DNA of 64,000 nucleotides from a bacterium (lineage in GTDB: Bacteria > Bacillota > Bacilli > Lactobacillales > Streptococcaceae). The stretch is from contig CAJNCP010000002.1 in the NCBI GenBank assembly GCA_905221295.1, forward strand, positions 186,001 to 250,000, written 5' to 3'. Below the pieces are notes generated by a model. That model was not told the DNA's origin. It worked only from the letters and a program-made list of their open reading frames with translations, and ran no database searches. The translations under genes and the position numbers were made by a program. Shown piece after piece: positions 1 through 13,053 of the stretch; the stretch's first letter is position 1; every line of letters begins with the position of its first letter.

Positions 1-348
1 GTTCTAGGCTACGCTGATATCAGTACTGCCAATAGTTCTGAATTAGAACATGGATTTTTCTCTATTTTAGAAAGTTTTCAAGAAAAGGTAGAGATACTTT
101 TTGTGAAGATCTCACCAAATATCGAGTTTGACAAACAGGTCTTTTACTTAAGACAAGCAAAGGAAAGCAACTGTCAGGCGACTATTGTTTCAGACGATCA
201 TATCACTTCTCCTTTCGGTCTTGTCATTCATACAAATGAACCTGTTCAAGTAGACGAAAAGGACCTTAGACTTGCATTCTCAAGCCTCTGGGAAGAGAAA
301 AAGGCAGAGCCACCTAAAAAATCCATCTGGAAAAAATGGTTTGGTTAA
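1..348 (+). CDS. DUF1694 (YueI-like) protein, 3' part
   Basis: The reading frame is open from base 1, so the gene starts outside the window; about 115 C-terminal residues are visible. The residues LGYADIS, LFVKISP and SPFGLVIH resemble the DUF1694/YueI family of small cytosolic Firmicute proteins, whose function is unknown. The end is a basic, lysine-rich tail ([10 protein letters not shown]). It runs convergently into the glycerate kinase gene; the two coding regions overlap by 4 bases (345-348), so any terminator would lie inside coding sequence. The family call is from recalled sequence similarity; no function is claimed. Confidence 0.7.
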   Translation, partial: VLGYADISTANSSELEHGFFSILESFQEKVEILFVKISPNIEFDKQVFYLRQAKESNCQATIVSDDHITSPFGLVIHTNEPVQVDEKDLRLAFSSLWEEKKAEPPKKSIWKKWFG

Positions 349-1460
349 TGATTTCTCATATTTAATAAACGACTAATATTAGTAGCTGTGTGCTCCAAAT
401 AGAGACTTGCATTTTTCAGACTGTCTTCTAAAGGCTCACTTTTCTCTAGGATAGAGAATACTGCTTGTATATTTTCAAATGGTAGGGGAGGCAAATCCTC
501 AGAAAGACTACCGCAAATAGCGATAACAGGGACTCCGTTAGGGGTTCTTTTTGCTACACCGATAGGAGCTTTTCCAGCAAAGCTTTGACTATCCAGTCTG
601 CCTTCTCCAACGATAACCAAGTCTGCCCCTGCAACCTTCCTGTCAAAGCCAATCAAATCCAAGCAAGTGTCAATCCCAGATACGATATTGGCCTCAGCAA
701 AGGCACAGAGTCCAGCAGCAATCCCACCACCAGCTCCCGCTCCTTTAAGAGAGAGGGTTGATGGTGAAAATTTTTCATAGAACCGCTGTATAGCCAGATC
801 TACTGTCTCAAACAAAGCAGGATCCAAGCCCTTTTGTTTTCCAAATGTATAGGTTGCCCCTTGAAGACCACATAAAGGGCTCACGACATCTGCTAAAATG
901 CGAATTTTTACATCTTCAGGAATCCTATACAACTTGCTATTTGAAACTGACTCGAACTCAAGCAAAGTCTGACCACAAGCTGGCAATTCCTTTCCATTCT
1001 TATCATAAAAACGATAACCCAAAGCAGCTGCAATGCCAATTCCACCGTCATTACTAGCCGTACCACCAACTCCGATATAGATTTCTTTCATCCCTTGATC
1101 AATGAGATGGCGAATCAACTCTCCGATACCTCTGGTTTGGATGTGAAGGGGATTTCGTTTCTCCCGCGGAATCTTTCCAAGACCAACCAAGTCAGCAACT
1201 TCAAAGAGCGCTATTTGACCTTTTTGAAAGTAGCGCATGGATTCTTTTTGGCCAAAAGGTCCAGTCAACTCTTGCCATTTTTCTTCTAGGTCAAGAGAAT
1301 GTCGAATAGCGTCTACAGTTCCTTCCCCGCCATCGCCAACTGGGCATAGCAGACATTCTACATCTGCTATCGATTTTTGGAATCCTCTTTTTATAGCTTG
1401 AGCGACCTCTTCTGCCGTCAAACTTTCTTTAAAAGAATCGGGTGCAATTACAATTTTCAT
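345..1460 (-). CDS. glxK: Glycerate kinase
   Basis: A 371-residue glycerate kinase of the GarK/GlxK type, which phosphorylates glycerate with ATP in the cytosol. The N-terminus [16 protein letters not shown] is diagnostic for the family. Further conserved pieces are [10 protein letters not shown] (about residues 39-48), [11 protein letters not shown] (about 130-140), GAGAGGG (about 241-247) and [10 protein letters not shown] (about 284-293). Length matches the family. It lies 9 bases downstream of serB on the same strand, so it is probably the last gene of the serB transcript and may be reached from glgA. Which phosphoglycerate isomer is made cannot be read from the sequence; 2-phosphoglycerate is usual for this family. 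Confidence 0.93.
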   Translation of the reverse strand: MKIVIAPDSFKESLTAEEVAQAIKRGFQKSIADVECLLCPVGDGGEGTVDAIRHSLDLEEKWQELTGPFGQKESMRYFQKGQIALFEVADLVGLGKIPREKRNPLHIQTRGIGELIRHLIDQGMKEIYIGVGGTASNDGGIGIAAALGYRFYDKNGKELPACGQTLLEFESVSNSKLYRIPEDVKIRILADVVSPLCGLQGATYTFGKQKGLDPALFETVDLAIQRFYEKFSPSTLSLKGAGAGGGIAAGLCAFAEANIVSGIDTCLDLIGFDRKVAGADLVIVGEGRLDSQSFAGKAPIGVAKRTPNGVPVIAICGSLSEDLPPLPFENIQAVFSILEKSEPLEDSLKNASLYLEHTATNISRLLNMRNH

Positions 1461-1469
1461 AGTTCCCTC

Positions 1470-2114
1470 TCATTCTAAGAAATCAATCAAAGGTAGAACT
1501 TCTAAAAGATCCCTCGTATCTACATGACAAGCTATCTCAGATTTTACGATTTCTTTAGCACAAAATGCAATACCGCATCCTGCTGACTTTAACATCAAGA
1601 GGTCATTGGCACCATCACCGATGGCAATCGTTCTTTCTTTGGGCAGTTCTAATTCCTTTCTCCATCTCTCAAGAGTGACTTTTTTTACTTGACCTGTCAC
1701 AATTTCACCAACTAGTCGACCTGTTAAAAAACCGTCTTTGACTTCCAACTGGTTGGCGGAGAAATAGGAGATACCAAGGGATTTTGCTAATCTCTCAACT
1801 ATTGGTGCAAATCCACCAGACACTAGACCGACTAAAATACCCTTCTTTTGAAGTATGGAGATAAATTCTTGAGCATTCTTGGACAGATGAATGGATTTGA
1901 AGACAGTATCAAAGACTGAAATCGGAAGACCTTTTAACAAAGCCACTCTCGCTCGTAAACTTGTTTCAAAGTCCAGTTCACCTCGCATTGCCTGTCTTGT
2001 AATCTGTGAAATTTCCGCTTCGCAACCTGCTTCTCTTCCTAAAAGATCAATCACTTCCTCTGCTATCAGGGTGCCATCAACATCCATAACACAAAGTCCC
2101 TTTGCTTGAGTCAT
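1470..2114 (-). CDS. serB: Phosphoserine phosphatase
   Basis: HAD-superfamily phosphatase for the last step of serine synthesis, O-phosphoserine to serine. The DxDGT motif (VMDVDGTLI) is at residues 10-17 of the chosen start, with Asp11 the expected nucleophile and Asp13 the acid/base. The second motif is VGLVSGGFAP and the metal site is AIGDGANDLLMLKSAGCGIAF. The start at 2114 is chosen because GAGGAG lies 6-11 bases upstream; the 16 codons upstream of it have no ribosome site. It sits between glgA (61-base gap) and glycerate kinase (9-base gap) on the same strand. SerB activity rather than another HAD phosphatase is inferred from the overall match. Confidence 0.85.
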   Translation of the reverse strand: MTQAKGLCVMDVDGTLIAEEVIDLLGREAGCEAEISQITRQAMRGELDFETSLRARVALLKGLPISVFDTVFKSIHLSKNAQEFISILQKKGILVGLVSGGFAPIVERLAKSLGISYFSANQLEVKDGFLTGRLVGEIVTGQVKKVTLERWRKELELPKERTIAIGDGANDLLMLKSAGCGIAFCAKEIVKSEIACHVDTRDLLEVLPLIDFLE

Positions 2115-2175
2115 CACTTCTCCTCTTTTCCAAACAGCCCAAAAATCGTATGAAAGAATCATACGATTTTATCTA

Positions 2176-3609
2176 TTAGTTGACTAAACTATGGTACAAG
2201 TCCAGATAAGATTTGCAGGCTGTATCCCATGAGAAATCGCATTCCATAGCTTGTTTTTGTAGATTTCTCCAAACATCCGGCTGATTCTTATAAACATCCA
2301 AGGCTGTTTGGAAACTCCAGTTAAGCCAGTATGGTGTTAAATTGTCAAAGCTAAATCCAGTACCAGTTCCTTCTATTGGATTGAAGGATTGAACTGTATC
2401 ACGCAAACCACCAACCTCATGAACCAATGGTAGAGTTCCGTAGCGCATCGCCATCATTTGAGACAAACCACATGGTTCAAAACGACTTGGCATGAGGAAG
2501 AGATCACAAGCTGCGTAGATTTCTTGAGCAAGTTTGACGTCAAAAGTGATATTTGCTGATAGCTTGTCTGGATAGACTTGAGCAAACCAAGAGAAGGAAT
2601 GTTCAAAAGCCGGGTCACCTGTTCCTAAAAGGACTATTTGAACGTCCTCCTGTAAGAAACGATGCAAGCTTTCTACAACAACATCAAAACCTTTTTGGCG
2701 TGTCAAACGAGAGACAATCCCAACTAGCGGAACATCTGCTCGGACAGGTAATCCAACTCTCTCTTGCAATTTTGCTTTGTTTTGAGCTTTTCCAGACAAA
2801 TCTTCTTTATTAAAATGATAGTCTAAAAGTGGGTCTGTTTGAGGATTATAAAGATCTGCGTCAATACCATTGACAATACCTGAAACCTTGCCTGACTCCA
2901 TGCGAAGAATCTGATCCAAACCGCAACCAAACTGACTGGTCATAATCTCATGCGCATAGCTAGGGGATACGGTTGAGACACGATTTGCGTAGAGAATACC
3001 TGCTTTCATCCAGTTAAGACAATCATTCCATCGAAGGGTTCCATCAGCATAGCGTTCAAAGCCAACACCGAACAAATCCCACAGCATTCCTTCAGAAAAT
3101 TGACCTTGGAATTCCAAATTGTGAATGGTTAGAACAGTTCTGATTCCTTGATATGCCTGAATCCAATGGTACTTTTCTTTTAACAAGAAGGGAATCATGG
3201 CTGTATGGTAGTCATGAACATGGAGAAGGTCAGGGATAAAGTCGATACGTTCCATAGCTTCAAGAGCAGCCAGTTGGAAAAAGGCAAAGCGTTCACCATC
3301 GTCAAAATCACCGTACACATGGCCACGGAAGAAATAATATTGATTATCAATGAAGTAGAAGGTTACCCCATTAAAGACCGTTTTCTTAATACCACAGTAC
3401 TGTCTACGCCATCCTACACTAACTTCAAAGTGGAGAACATCCTCAATCTGGTCGCCGAATTTAGCCTCTACCATGTCATAGTAAGGTAAGAAAACTGCAA
3501 CTTCGTGCCCTGTCTTTACCAGTGATTTTGGAAGAGCGCCAATGACGTCTCCCAAACCACCTGTTTTTGAAAAGGGCGCACCCTCTGCTGCTACAAATAA
3601 AATTTTCAT
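2176..3609 (-). CDS. glgA: Glycogen synthase (ADP-glucose type)
   Basis: A 477-residue GT5 glucosyltransferase that extends alpha-1,4-glucan chains from ADP-glucose. The KTGGLGDV glucosyl-nucleotide site is at about residues 16-23. HVHDYHT is at about 130-136, the [11 protein letters not shown] nucleotide loop at about 298-308, and the retaining-GT-B end motif [12 protein letters not shown] at about 377-388. Length is normal. It is the fourth gene of glgB-C-D-A, and its start codon overlaps the glgD stop by 4 bases (ATGA), which suggests translational coupling. Transcription is expected from the CcpA-controlled promoter upstream of glgB. Confidence 0.97.
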   Translation of the reverse strand: MKILFVAAEGAPFSKTGGLGDVIGALPKSLVKTGHEVAVFLPYYDMVEAKFGDQIEDVLHFEVSVGWRRQYCGIKKTVFNGVTFYFIDNQYYFFRGHVYGDFDDGERFAFFQLAALEAMERIDFIPDLLHVHDYHTAMIPFLLKEKYHWIQAYQGIRTVLTIHNLEFQGQFSEGMLWDLFGVGFERYADGTLRWNDCLNWMKAGILYANRVSTVSPSYAHEIMTSQFGCGLDQILRMESGKVSGIVNGIDADLYNPQTDPLLDYHFNKEDLSGKAQNKAKLQERVGLPVRADVPLVGIVSRLTRQKGFDVVVESLHRFLQEDVQIVLLGTGDPAFEHSFSWFAQVYPDKLSANITFDVKLAQEIYAACDLFLMPSRFEPCGLSQMMAMRYGTLPLVHEVGGLRDTVQSFNPIEGTGTGFSFDNLTPYWLNWSFQTALDVYKNQPDVWRNLQKQAMECDFSWDTACKSYLDLYHSLVN

Positions 3610-4745
3610 GAATGAATATCCTCTGTTACTTTTTCGCCTTTTTTGATTACGACAGGGTGTTCAGCAGTACCGCGAATAACAACACCGTCAGCAATTTCAA
3701 CTCCTTTGTCTAAAATTGCATACTCAACTTGGGCTCCTTGACCAATCACAACACGAGGGAAAAGAAGGCTGTTTTTCACTACACTATCCTTGTGAACATG
3801 AATGTTACGAGATAGAACAGACTGAACTACTTCACCCTCAATGATACTACCAGAAGCAAACTGAGAAGTACTTACTTTTGAAGTATTCGCATAGTAGGTC
3901 GGTTCTTCATTCTTAACTTTTGTATAAATCTTTTGATTTGGTGAGAAAAGAGAGTAGAATTTTTTAGACTCAAGTATGTCGATATTTGCTTGATAATAGG
4001 ACTGAACAGAATGAATGTTCGCTAAGTAGCCTGTGTATTCGTAAGCAAAAGCTCCTTCTTTTGCAGCTAAATCGCGGAGAACATAACGCAACTTTTCAGG
4101 ATATTCTTTCTGAGCCTCTTCTTCAAGTCGTTCAATCAACCAAGGAGTGTCCACAACAAAGATATCTGTAGACATGTTGAAGAGTTCATCCGTAGATTTG
4201 TTATCAAAGAGTTTGTGCGAACGAACATGGTCAGTTTCATCAATTTCCAAGATAGCATTCACATCAGAAATGTCTTTCTTTGGAAGTTTCTTATATACAA
4301 CTGTGATAGGACCTTTCGTTGTATTGTGTAGATGGAAGACTTGATTCAAGTCAATATTCACCAGCACATCGCAGTTAATCGAAACGGTTTGGTTTGAACC
4401 TGAACGTCTCAAGTAGGTAAGAAGCTGTTGGTAATACTCTTTTCCAACTGTACTGCTTTCAACACGAGTATTGTAAATTCCTAGATAGTAGTGACTTAGA
4501 AGGGTTGACAAGCCCCACTCACGACCTGAACGGATATGGTCGAAAACTGAGCTGATATTATCTTGTTGGAAAATACCAAAGATACTACGAACACCTGCAT
4601 TTGCAAGACTGGAAAGGGGGAAGTCAATCAAACGGTATTTCCCACCGAAAGGCAAGCTAGCTACCGGACGGTGTTCTGTTAACGTTGACATATCATGAAA
4701 ACCAACTGTGTTTCCTAAAATGGCTGAATATTTATCAATCTTCAT
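3606..4745 (-). CDS. glgD: GlgD, ADP-glucose pyrophosphorylase partner subunit
   Basis: A 379-residue paralogue of GlgC. Where GlgC has the nucleotide-binding motif [11 protein letters not shown], this protein has [18 protein letters not shown]. The loss of the glycine-rich GTRL signature marks it as the GlgD subunit of the Firmicute GlgC/GlgD heterotetramer; in that family GlgD has little activity alone but strengthens GlgC. The [16 protein letters not shown] segment and the C-terminal left-handed beta-helix hexapeptides are retained. Its start lies 11 bases inside the end of glgC, and its stop overlaps the glgA start, so the three genes are tightly coupled. Confidence 0.95.
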   Translation of the reverse strand: MKIDKYSAILGNTVGFHDMSTLTEHRPVASLPFGGKYRLIDFPLSSLANAGVRSIFGIFQQDNISSVFDHIRSGREWGLSTLLSHYYLGIYNTRVESSTVGKEYYQQLLTYLRRSGSNQTVSINCDVLVNIDLNQVFHLHNTTKGPITVVYKKLPKKDISDVNAILEIDETDHVRSHKLFDNKSTDELFNMSTDIFVVDTPWLIERLEEEAQKEYPEKLRYVLRDLAAKEGAFAYEYTGYLANIHSVQSYYQANIDILESKKFYSLFSPNQKIYTKVKNEEPTYYANTSKVSTSQFASGSIIEGEVVQSVLSRNIHVHKDSVVKNSLLFPRVVIGQGAQVEYAILDKGVEIADGVVIRGTAEHPVVIKKGEKVTEDIHS

Positions 4746-5877
4746 CTGTTGCTACCCCCACTACTTCATTGTATCCTACTACTTGTACTTCGTCAGTTCC
4801 GTCAATCTCTACGCCGTCTGCAATGATGGCACCCTCACCAATAATAGCACGAGTAATCTTTGCTCCATGGCCAATAATAGCCCCACTCATGATAACAGAA
4901 TCAACGACCTCAGCACCTTCACGTACTTGTGCTTCTGTTGAAAGAATCGAACGTTTAACAGTTCCATCTACAAAACAGCCATCCACGACCAATGAATCTT
5001 CAACGTGAGCATGCGCACCAAAGTAGTTTGGTGGTGAGATCAAGTTTCTTGAGTAAATTTTCCATTGACGATTACGACTATCCAAGGCATTTTCTGGTGA
5101 AATATACTCCATATTGGCTTCCCAAAGTGATTCGATGGTACCAACGTCTTTCCAGTAACCACTAAATTCATAAGCATAGACACTCTCACCTGACTCAAGG
5201 TAGTTAGGAATAACGTTTTTACCGAAGTCAGACATATCGACGTTGCTCTTTTCAGCAGCCACAAGCATATTGCGGAGACGTTTCCAGTCAAAGATATAAA
5301 TCCCCATAGAAGCCTTTGTAGACTTAGGTTGAGCAGGTTTTTCCTCAAATTCAACGATACGGTTATTGGCATCTGTATTCATGATACCAAAGCGACTAGC
5401 TTCTTTGAGAGGCACATCTAGAACAGCTACTGTCAAGCTGGCGTTGTTGTCCTTATGAGACTGAAGCATATCATCATAGTCCATCTTGTAGATGTGGTCA
5501 CCAGAAAGAATCAAAACATATTCTGGATTGATACTGTCGATGTAGTCAATATTTTGGTAGATAGCATGACTAGTCCCTTCAAACCAACGGTTTCCTTCAC
5601 TTGCAGAGTAGGGTTGAAGGATAGAAACACCTGTGTTAATGCCGTCTAGTCCCCAGCTCGAACCATTTCCGATATGGTTGTTCAAAGCAAGAGGTTGGTA
5701 CTGCGTAATAACACCGACATTGTGAATCCCAGAGTTAGCACAGTTGGAAAGAGCAAAGTCAATGATACGGTAGCGCCCACCGAATTGCACTGCTGGTTTG
5801 GCAATGCTTTGAGTGAGTTTTCCGAGACGTGTTCCTTGCCCACCTGCAAGGATCAAAGCTAGCATTTCATTCTTCAT
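4735..5877 (-). CDS. glgC: Glucose-1-phosphate adenylyltransferase
   Basis: A 380-residue catalytic ADP-glucose pyrophosphorylase that makes ADP-glucose from glucose-1-phosphate and ATP, the committed step of glycogen synthesis. [14 protein letters not shown] is at residues 9-22, followed by [19 protein letters not shown]. The sugar-phosphate site FEEKPAQPK and the catalytic region [11 protein letters not shown] are present, and the C-terminus is a hexapeptide-repeat beta-helix. It overlaps the glgB end by 11 bases and the glgD start by 11 bases. Its substrate is supplied by the Pgm encoded at 18679. Confidence 0.97.
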   Translation of the reverse strand: MKNEMLALILAGGQGTRLGKLTQSIAKPAVQFGGRYRIIDFALSNCANSGIHNVGVITQYQPLALNNHIGNGSSWGLDGINTGVSILQPYSASEGNRWFEGTSHAIYQNIDYIDSINPEYVLILSGDHIYKMDYDDMLQSHKDNNASLTVAVLDVPLKEASRFGIMNTDANNRIVEFEEKPAQPKSTKASMGIYIFDWKRLRNMLVAAEKSNVDMSDFGKNVIPNYLESGESVYAYEFSGYWKDVGTIESLWEANMEYISPENALDSRNRQWKIYSRNLISPPNYFGAHAHVEDSLVVDGCFVDGTVKRSILSTEAQVREGAEVVDSVIMSGAIIGHGAKITRAIIGEGAIIADGVEIDGTDEVQVVGYNEVVGVATDED

Positions 5878-7795
5878 TTTCTACTCCTTTTTGGGTTTTA
5901 TTTGTGACAGTTTTAGTTGGTTTCAAGCGACGTTTAATCTTCCAGATACTTGCCCCCATAGCTGGCAAGGTGAAGGTCAAGGTCTGCTCATAATCCTTCC
6001 ATAAACCTTCTTGAGTTTGAACTGTTTGATTGTGCTCTTTCCACACTCCTCCCCATTCTTCTAATTCTGTATTCCAAACTTCTTCATAGACACCTGCGAC
6101 TGGAAGTCCGATTGTAAAGTCTTTTCGTTCAACTGGTGCCATATTAAAGACGCAGACTAACATCTCATCTTTTTTACTCTTACGAATAAAGGAAAGGACA
6201 CTCTGATCTCTATTATCAGCATCGATAATCTCGATACCATCATAACTAGTATCAATTTCCCAAAGACAGCGATGGTCTTTATAGAATTGATTCAGTTGAG
6301 AAGTGAAGTACTTCATCTTGGCATTCATCGGATCTTCTAGATTAGACCATTCCAACTGCTCTTCAGACTTCCATTCTAGGAATTGCCCGTACTCACTACC
6401 CATGAACAAGAGTTTCTTACCTGGATGACAAATTTGATAGGTGTAGAGATTACGCAGACCTGCGAACTGATTGTAGCGATCACCCCACATCTTATGCATC
6501 ATGCTCTTCTTACCATGAACCACTTCATCATGTGAAAAAGGTAGGAGATAGTTTTCATTGAAAACATACATAAAGCTAAAGGTCACAAGATTAAAGTCAT
6601 ACTTGCGATAAATCGGATCTTCCTCATAGAAACGGAGAATATCGTTCATCCATCCCATATTCCACTTATAGTCAAATCCGAGTCCGCCCATTTCTTTCAT
6701 GCCTGTAATCTTTGTTGCTGATGAACTTTCTTCTGCAATCATCATGATATCTGGATGAGCTAACTTAATCACTGTGTTCAAACGTTGAAGGAAATAATAA
6801 CCTTCATAGTTAAGATTTCCACCGTCTTTATTTGGAGTCCAAGGAGCATTATCATAATCTAGATACAGCATATTGCTCACTGCATCGACCCGAATACCAT
6901 CTAAGTGATAAAAATCAATCCAAAATTTAATACTTGAAATCAAGAAAGACTGGACTTCATTTTTCCCGAGGTCAAAATTCAGTGCACCCCATCCATAGTT
7001 GTGAGCCTTGTTGTGGTCTTGGTATTCAAAAGTTGGTGTTCCATCATAATATGCCAAGGCATCATCATTAATAGTGAAATGACCTGGAACCCAGTCTACG
7101 ATAACACCAATATTATTTATATGACACTCCTCAACGAAATCTTGAAATTCCTCTGGTCTGCCATAGGAATGTTCAAAAGCAAAGTAACCCATAAGCTGAT
7201 AACCCCAGCTCAATCCAAGTGGGTGAGCCATTAAAGGCATGAACTCAATATGTGTATAGTTCATCTCAACTAAGTATGGAATCAACTCGTCTTTCAGTTG
7301 CGAAAAAGTATAGGGACTACCATCTGGATTTCTCTTCCAAGACCCTGCATGGGCTTCGTATATATTAACTGGTCTCTCGAAAAATCCCAGACGTTTGCGA
7401 CGTGCTAACCAAAGTCCATCTTTCCATTTCTTTTCTGGGATAGTAGTCAAAACAGCTCCTGTCCCTGGACGCGCTTCAAAACGAATCGCCAACGGATCAA
7501 TCTTCATAATCTGATGACCATTTGCACGCGTGATATGATATTTATAAATCTGACCTTCCTGAGCTTGACTCGTAAAGACTTCCCAGACACCTGCTTCATT
7601 ACGAACCATTGGAATCTGATTTTCAACCCAATCAGTAAAATCCCCAACTAGGTGAACTGCTTGTGCATTTGGGGCCCAAACCCTAAAGGTATAGCCAATT
7701 TCTCCGTTTTTCTCCTCTCTATGTGCTCCTAAATAATGCTGAAGATGAAAATTTTCTCCAGTAGTGAAGGTTCTCAATGCTTCTTGATTATTCAT
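5867..7795 (-). CDS. glgB: 1,4-alpha-glucan branching enzyme
   Basis: A 642-residue GH13 branching enzyme that creates alpha-1,6 branches in glycogen. An N-terminal CBM48 domain (about residues 20-115) has the [20 protein letters not shown] signature. The barrel has DGIRVDAV with the nucleophile Asp near residue 302, IAEESS with the acid/base Glu near 354, and SHDEVVHGK near 423. The C-terminus has a lysine/threonine-rich tail ([15 protein letters not shown]) with no family motif. It is the first gene of glgBCDA. The promoter and cre site just upstream indicate CcpA-controlled expression of the operon. Confidence 0.97.
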   Translation of the reverse strand: MNNQEALRTFTTGENFHLQHYLGAHREEKNGEIGYTFRVWAPNAQAVHLVGDFTDWVENQIPMVRNEAGVWEVFTSQAQEGQIYKYHITRANGHQIMKIDPLAIRFEARPGTGAVLTTIPEKKWKDGLWLARRKRLGFFERPVNIYEAHAGSWKRNPDGSPYTFSQLKDELIPYLVEMNYTHIEFMPLMAHPLGLSWGYQLMGYFAFEHSYGRPEEFQDFVEECHINNIGVIVDWVPGHFTINDDALAYYDGTPTFEYQDHNKAHNYGWGALNFDLGKNEVQSFLISSIKFWIDFYHLDGIRVDAVSNMLYLDYDNAPWTPNKDGGNLNYEGYYFLQRLNTVIKLAHPDIMMIAEESSSATKITGMKEMGGLGFDYKWNMGWMNDILRFYEEDPIYRKYDFNLVTFSFMYVFNENYLLPFSHDEVVHGKKSMMHKMWGDRYNQFAGLRNLYTYQICHPGKKLLFMGSEYGQFLEWKSEEQLEWSNLEDPMNAKMKYFTSQLNQFYKDHRCLWEIDTSYDGIEIIDADNRDQSVLSFIRKSKKDEMLVCVFNMAPVERKDFTIGLPVAGVYEEVWNTELEEWGGVWKEHNQTVQTQEGLWKDYEQTLTFTLPAMGASIWKIKRRLKPTKTVTNKTQKGVENEE

Positions 7796-7812
7796 CCAAT
7801 CCCCTTTCTTTT

Positions 7813-7826
7813 TGTAAGCGTTTTCT
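7813..7826. promoter_or_regulatory. CcpA cre site at the glg promoter
   Basis: TGTAAGCGTTTTCT matches the cre consensus TGWAANCGNTNWCA at 13 of 14 positions. It lies just downstream of the predicted transcription start of glgB, the usual place for CcpA roadblock repression. Inference from consensus match and position. Confidence 0.7.
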
Positions 7827-7834
7827 ATATTTCT

Positions 7835-7863
7835 ATTATACTATCTTTTAAAAGAACTTTCAA
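7835..7863 (-). promoter_or_regulatory. Promoter of glgBCDA
   Basis: On the minus strand TTGAAA (7858-7863) and TATAAT (7835-7840) are separated by exactly 17 bases. The predicted start is near 7828, giving a leader of about 33 bases before the glgB ATG at 7795. Confidence 0.75.
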
Positions 7864-8034
7864 GCAGTTTACGGAATTTCTTAAAAAATATCTTGAAAAT
7901 TTTGGAAAAATTATCTTAACCTTGTATGAAGCTTTCATTTGTTTCACAAAAAATAACAATTTACATATATTTTCTTAGTATGATAACAAAACATTCGGTA
8001 TTTTTCAATTTCCAACTGGTTTTTTGGTGAAAAT

Positions 8035-8062
8035 AAAATCAGGAAAAACTTTTCCTGATTTT
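8035..8062 (-). terminator. Terminator after the small lipoprotein gene
   Basis: Perfect 13-bp arms (AAAATCAGGAAAA and its complement) surround a 2-base centre at 8048-8049, so the real loop will be larger. A/T-rich ends make it bidirectional. It separates pulA-lipoprotein from the glg promoter. Confidence 0.75.
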
Positions 8063-8067
8063 GTAGA

Positions 8068-8520
8068 TTATTTATTTTGGCGTTTAAATACAACATTTTT
8101 TAGTAAGGTCAGATTTGCAGCTTCCCGACTATCCACACTTGATAGGTCAATCATCAATTCATCTCCAGAAATTTTGTAGGGAACTTCTGTGCCTCCTGTA
8201 GCTGGTTGGAGTGTCTTTTTAGCTTGGTTTACCTTTAAATCATAGTTCTGATTATTTTTAACACCTGCAACATTGCTTTCGAATGTTAAAACACCCTTAT
8301 CACCATCAATTGTCAATGAAAGAGAAAGTTTAAAATCGTCTCCAAGCAAGGATACAAAACTTTCTTTAGAAAGACCTGATCCTGTAACTAATTTGCTAAT
8401 TTCTTCTTTCGTTGGTTCATAAAGATAAGTACCATTGTCCTTGTTAGCAGAACATGCTACTAGGACAACTGATAGAAATACCAAAAATAAAGGTAGGATT
8501 ATGTTCTTCATCTTTTTCAT
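8068..8520 (-). CDS. Small lipoprotein of unknown function
   Basis: About 150 residues with a type II signal peptide: MKKMKN, a hydrophobic stretch, then the lipobox LVAC, so the mature protein should be lipid-anchored from that cysteine. The rest is a small predicted beta-rich domain (GDKGVLTFESNVAGV, ELMIDLSSVD) with no motif I recognise. The start at 8520 is chosen because AAGGAGA lies about 9 bases upstream; an upstream ATG would put nine extra charged residues before the signal. It begins 33 bases after the pulA stop and is probably co-transcribed with it. A link to maltodextrin use is only positional. Confidence 0.8.
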   Translation of the reverse strand: MKKMKNIILPLFLVFLSVVLVACSANKDNGTYLYEPTKEEISKLVTGSGLSKESFVSLLGDDFKLSLSLTIDGDKGVLTFESNVAGVKNNQNYDLKVNQAKKTLQPATGGTEVPYKISGDELMIDLSSVDSREAANLTLLKNVVFKRQNK

Positions 8521-8553
8521 ATGCAATCTCCTTTTTATCAATTTCATATTTTC

Positions 8554-10836
8554 TTATAAAACAGTTAAAATCGCAACACTAATATCATCAATGACATTTT
8601 CTTGTTTCGAACGACTATTTGTCACAAGCATTTCTAGATTTCCTGCATTTTCAAAGTAGAAGGAAGTTCCCTTGGCATTGAATACTACCAATAGATGTTC
8701 GGCTCCACCATGAATCTCGTAAACTATCCATCCGCTATTTTCTGCAGCTGTGTGAACAAAAACATGACGGTAAACTTCTTCATATGTAGGATAAGAAAAG
8801 GCGCTAGTTTTTGTCTTCAGCCGAATAATCTGACGGACAAAGTTAATGCTCTCTTGTCTTTCATTGATCAAATCCCAGTTTATTTGGTTGACACTGTCAG
8901 GAGCGTTGTAACTATTCATAGCACGTTCTCGGTCTGCTGGAGTGAGTTCTCCATGTTCGCCTGTCGGAATTAACTTGGTTCGACCAAATTCTTGGCCGAT
9001 TTCCATAAAGGACATTCCTTGCATGAGGAGGTTCATCGCTGTCGCTGTCTCGACCTTGCGCATAATCTGGTCTGAACTTTGATCAGGATGAAGAGTTGCC
9101 AGCAAATCATGAAGATTATAATTGTCATGGGCTTCAACATAGTTGAGAACCTGGTTTGGACTGAGATAAGAACCCAATTCTCGGCTACCAAGAATGGCCT
9201 TGGCAATGATTGGCTCGGTGGCTGCGCCACTTACAAATCCTGACTTGATTGCACCATAAACTTCTCCTCCTTTGACCGCATCACGCTGATTATCGTTGAA
9301 GAATCCGATATTTGGCATTTGGTAGGCATTGTCCTTTTTAGCCTTGTCATAAGGTGCAAGACCTGTTCCCATATCCCAGCCTTCTCCATAAGTGATAATA
9401 CGGGGATCAACCTCATCAAGCGCCCAACGAATTGCTTGCATGGTTTTAACATCATGAATACCCATCAAGTCAAAACGGAAACCATCAATATTGTATTCTT
9501 TCACCCAGTATAGGAGAGAATCAATCATGTACTTACGGAACATTTCATGTTCACTCGCTGTTTCATTTCCTACACCTGTACCATTTTGGAAGGTTCCATC
9601 TCGGTTCATGCGGTAGTAATAATCTGGTACAGTTGTTTGGAAAGGCGCATCAACCGTTGAGAAGGTGTGATTATAAACCACGTCCATGATGACACCGATT
9701 CCAGCATCATGATAGGCCTGAATCATGGTTTTTAGATCACGAACGACTTGTCCTGGATCATCTGGATTACTAGAGAAACTTGGTTCTGGTGCATTGTAGT
9801 TTTGAGGATCATAGCCCCAGTTATAAGTTACATTTCCATCCTCGTCGTATTCCTTATGGCGATCAAAGATAGGCTGAAGTTGAACATAGTTGCAACCAAG
9901 TTCTTTAATATAGTCAAAGGCGGTTGCTTGACCGTACTGGTTAACTGTTCCAGTCTGAGCAGCACCCAAGAAGGTTCCGCGGAGTTCTTCAGGAACACCA
10001 GATGTAGGCGATTTGGTAAAATCACGAATATGCATTTCACAGATAACTGCTTTACATGGATTCTCCAAACGCCATGGCGCTTCTGTCCCATGTTTGACTT
10101 CAAATCTTTCTACTTGTCTGTCCTGATGAGAAAGAATTACAGAACGTTTCCCGTCAGGACTGGTTGCAATTGTATAAGGATCTCTTGTCAAACTCTTGTG
10201 ATGAGGGAATTCAATCTGATACTGATAAGCCTTGCCAGCAAGATTCTCATCTAAATCTAGACTCCAAACACCAATGGTATTGTACTTATGACTATATGAA
10301 TAGCTATTCCCCCGCTCTAGATTAAAGGTTTTCCAAATCGGAGCATCGTTGCTGGTATTTTCATAGACAACCACCTGTACAGCTGTAGCTGTAGGAGCCC
10401 AAAGTTTAAAGCTTGTCTGATAATCTGAAAGACTGTAACCTAGTTCTCCTTGGTAGCCCCAGTGGTGATCAAAGCTAGCGCTATGGATTGCTTTATCAAA
10501 GGCAAATGGATTTTGATCTTTGTAGTAAGGACTAGCAATGGCTGGATTTTCAGAATAATAAACCGTCTCGTCGCCCTCTAAAATCCAAACTTCTGTCAAA
10601 AGAGGATAGTAGTTATAACGTACAGTATATTCCTTTACCTTCCCATCAATCTCAACTGAGAATTTTAGGTTTTCTAACTTTTCTTGACTTGTAACTGTGA
10701 AAGAGAACTTTGCTCCAAAAAAGTCATTCTCATAATACAATTTTTCAACATTGTCCGCCTGTTTTCTACTATATGAACAGGCCGTATAATCCCCATTTTT
10801 TCGATGAAAATGGATGACTACAGGGTAATTATACAT
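8554..10836 (-). CDS. pulA: Type I pullulanase (intracellular debranching enzyme)
   Basis: A 760-residue GH13_14 pullulanase that hydrolyses alpha-1,6 bonds in branched glucans. There is no signal peptide or LPXTG anchor, so it should act in the cytosol on glycogen or imported dextrins, unlike the long surface SpuA/PulA of streptococci. The type I signature YNWGYDPQNYNAPE is near residue 339. GFRFDLMG (nucleophile Asp) is near 453, YGEGWD (acid/base Glu) near 485 and VEAHDN near 566. An N-terminal beta-rich domain and CBM48 precede the barrel. It lies downstream of ligA (154-base gap) and upstream of the small lipoprotein gene. Confidence 0.95.
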   Translation of the reverse strand: MYNYPVVIHFHRKNGDYTACSYSRKQADNVEKLYYENDFFGAKFSFTVTSQEKLENLKFSVEIDGKVKEYTVRYNYYPLLTEVWILEGDETVYYSENPAIASPYYKDQNPFAFDKAIHSASFDHHWGYQGELGYSLSDYQTSFKLWAPTATAVQVVVYENTSNDAPIWKTFNLERGNSYSYSHKYNTIGVWSLDLDENLAGKAYQYQIEFPHHKSLTRDPYTIATSPDGKRSVILSHQDRQVERFEVKHGTEAPWRLENPCKAVICEMHIRDFTKSPTSGVPEELRGTFLGAAQTGTVNQYGQATAFDYIKELGCNYVQLQPIFDRHKEYDEDGNVTYNWGYDPQNYNAPEPSFSSNPDDPGQVVRDLKTMIQAYHDAGIGVIMDVVYNHTFSTVDAPFQTTVPDYYYRMNRDGTFQNGTGVGNETASEHEMFRKYMIDSLLYWVKEYNIDGFRFDLMGIHDVKTMQAIRWALDEVDPRIITYGEGWDMGTGLAPYDKAKKDNAYQMPNIGFFNDNQRDAVKGGEVYGAIKSGFVSGAATEPIIAKAILGSRELGSYLSPNQVLNYVEAHDNYNLHDLLATLHPDQSSDQIMRKVETATAMNLLMQGMSFMEIGQEFGRTKLIPTGEHGELTPADRERAMNSYNAPDSVNQINWDLINERQESINFVRQIIRLKTKTSAFSYPTYEEVYRHVFVHTAAENSGWIVYEIHGGAEHLLVVFNAKGTSFYFENAGNLEMLVTNSRSKQENVIDDISVAILTVL

Positions 10837-10990
10837 TTCTTTTCCTAATTTCTAATTTCAATTTAAATTTTTTATGTGGTGCTGATAGATTCAGCGATTT
10901 AATCTCTGACTGACAATAGACTCAATCTATGTAAAAACACTTCAGGAGGGAACGTTTTAGACTATCTAAGACCTAGCTGGCTGCTATTCT

Positions 10991-12958
<1,968 letters not shown>

Positions 12959-13026
12959 TTACCACAAATCAAGCCCTCCTCACAATAGAGAAGGACTGAA
13001 AAATGGTTCGTAGGGAAATATTTTCT

Positions 13027-13053
13027 AAAAAAGAGAAATTATAACTCTTTTTT
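13027..13053 (-). terminator. Probable terminator of the MFS gene
   Basis: 9-bp arms AAAAAAGAG and CTCTTTTTT surround a 9-base A/T loop that includes the MFS stop codon. A hairpin this A/T-rich is weak. Confidence 0.45.

Noticed and set aside
8035..8062. Strong A/T-rich inverted repeat as a possible mobile-element end
   Set aside because: It has the shape and place of a terminator between two genes, with no second copy seen.
8554..10836. Surface pullulanase virulence factor
   Set aside because: No signal peptide, repeats or LPXTG anchor; it is the cytosolic type I enzyme.
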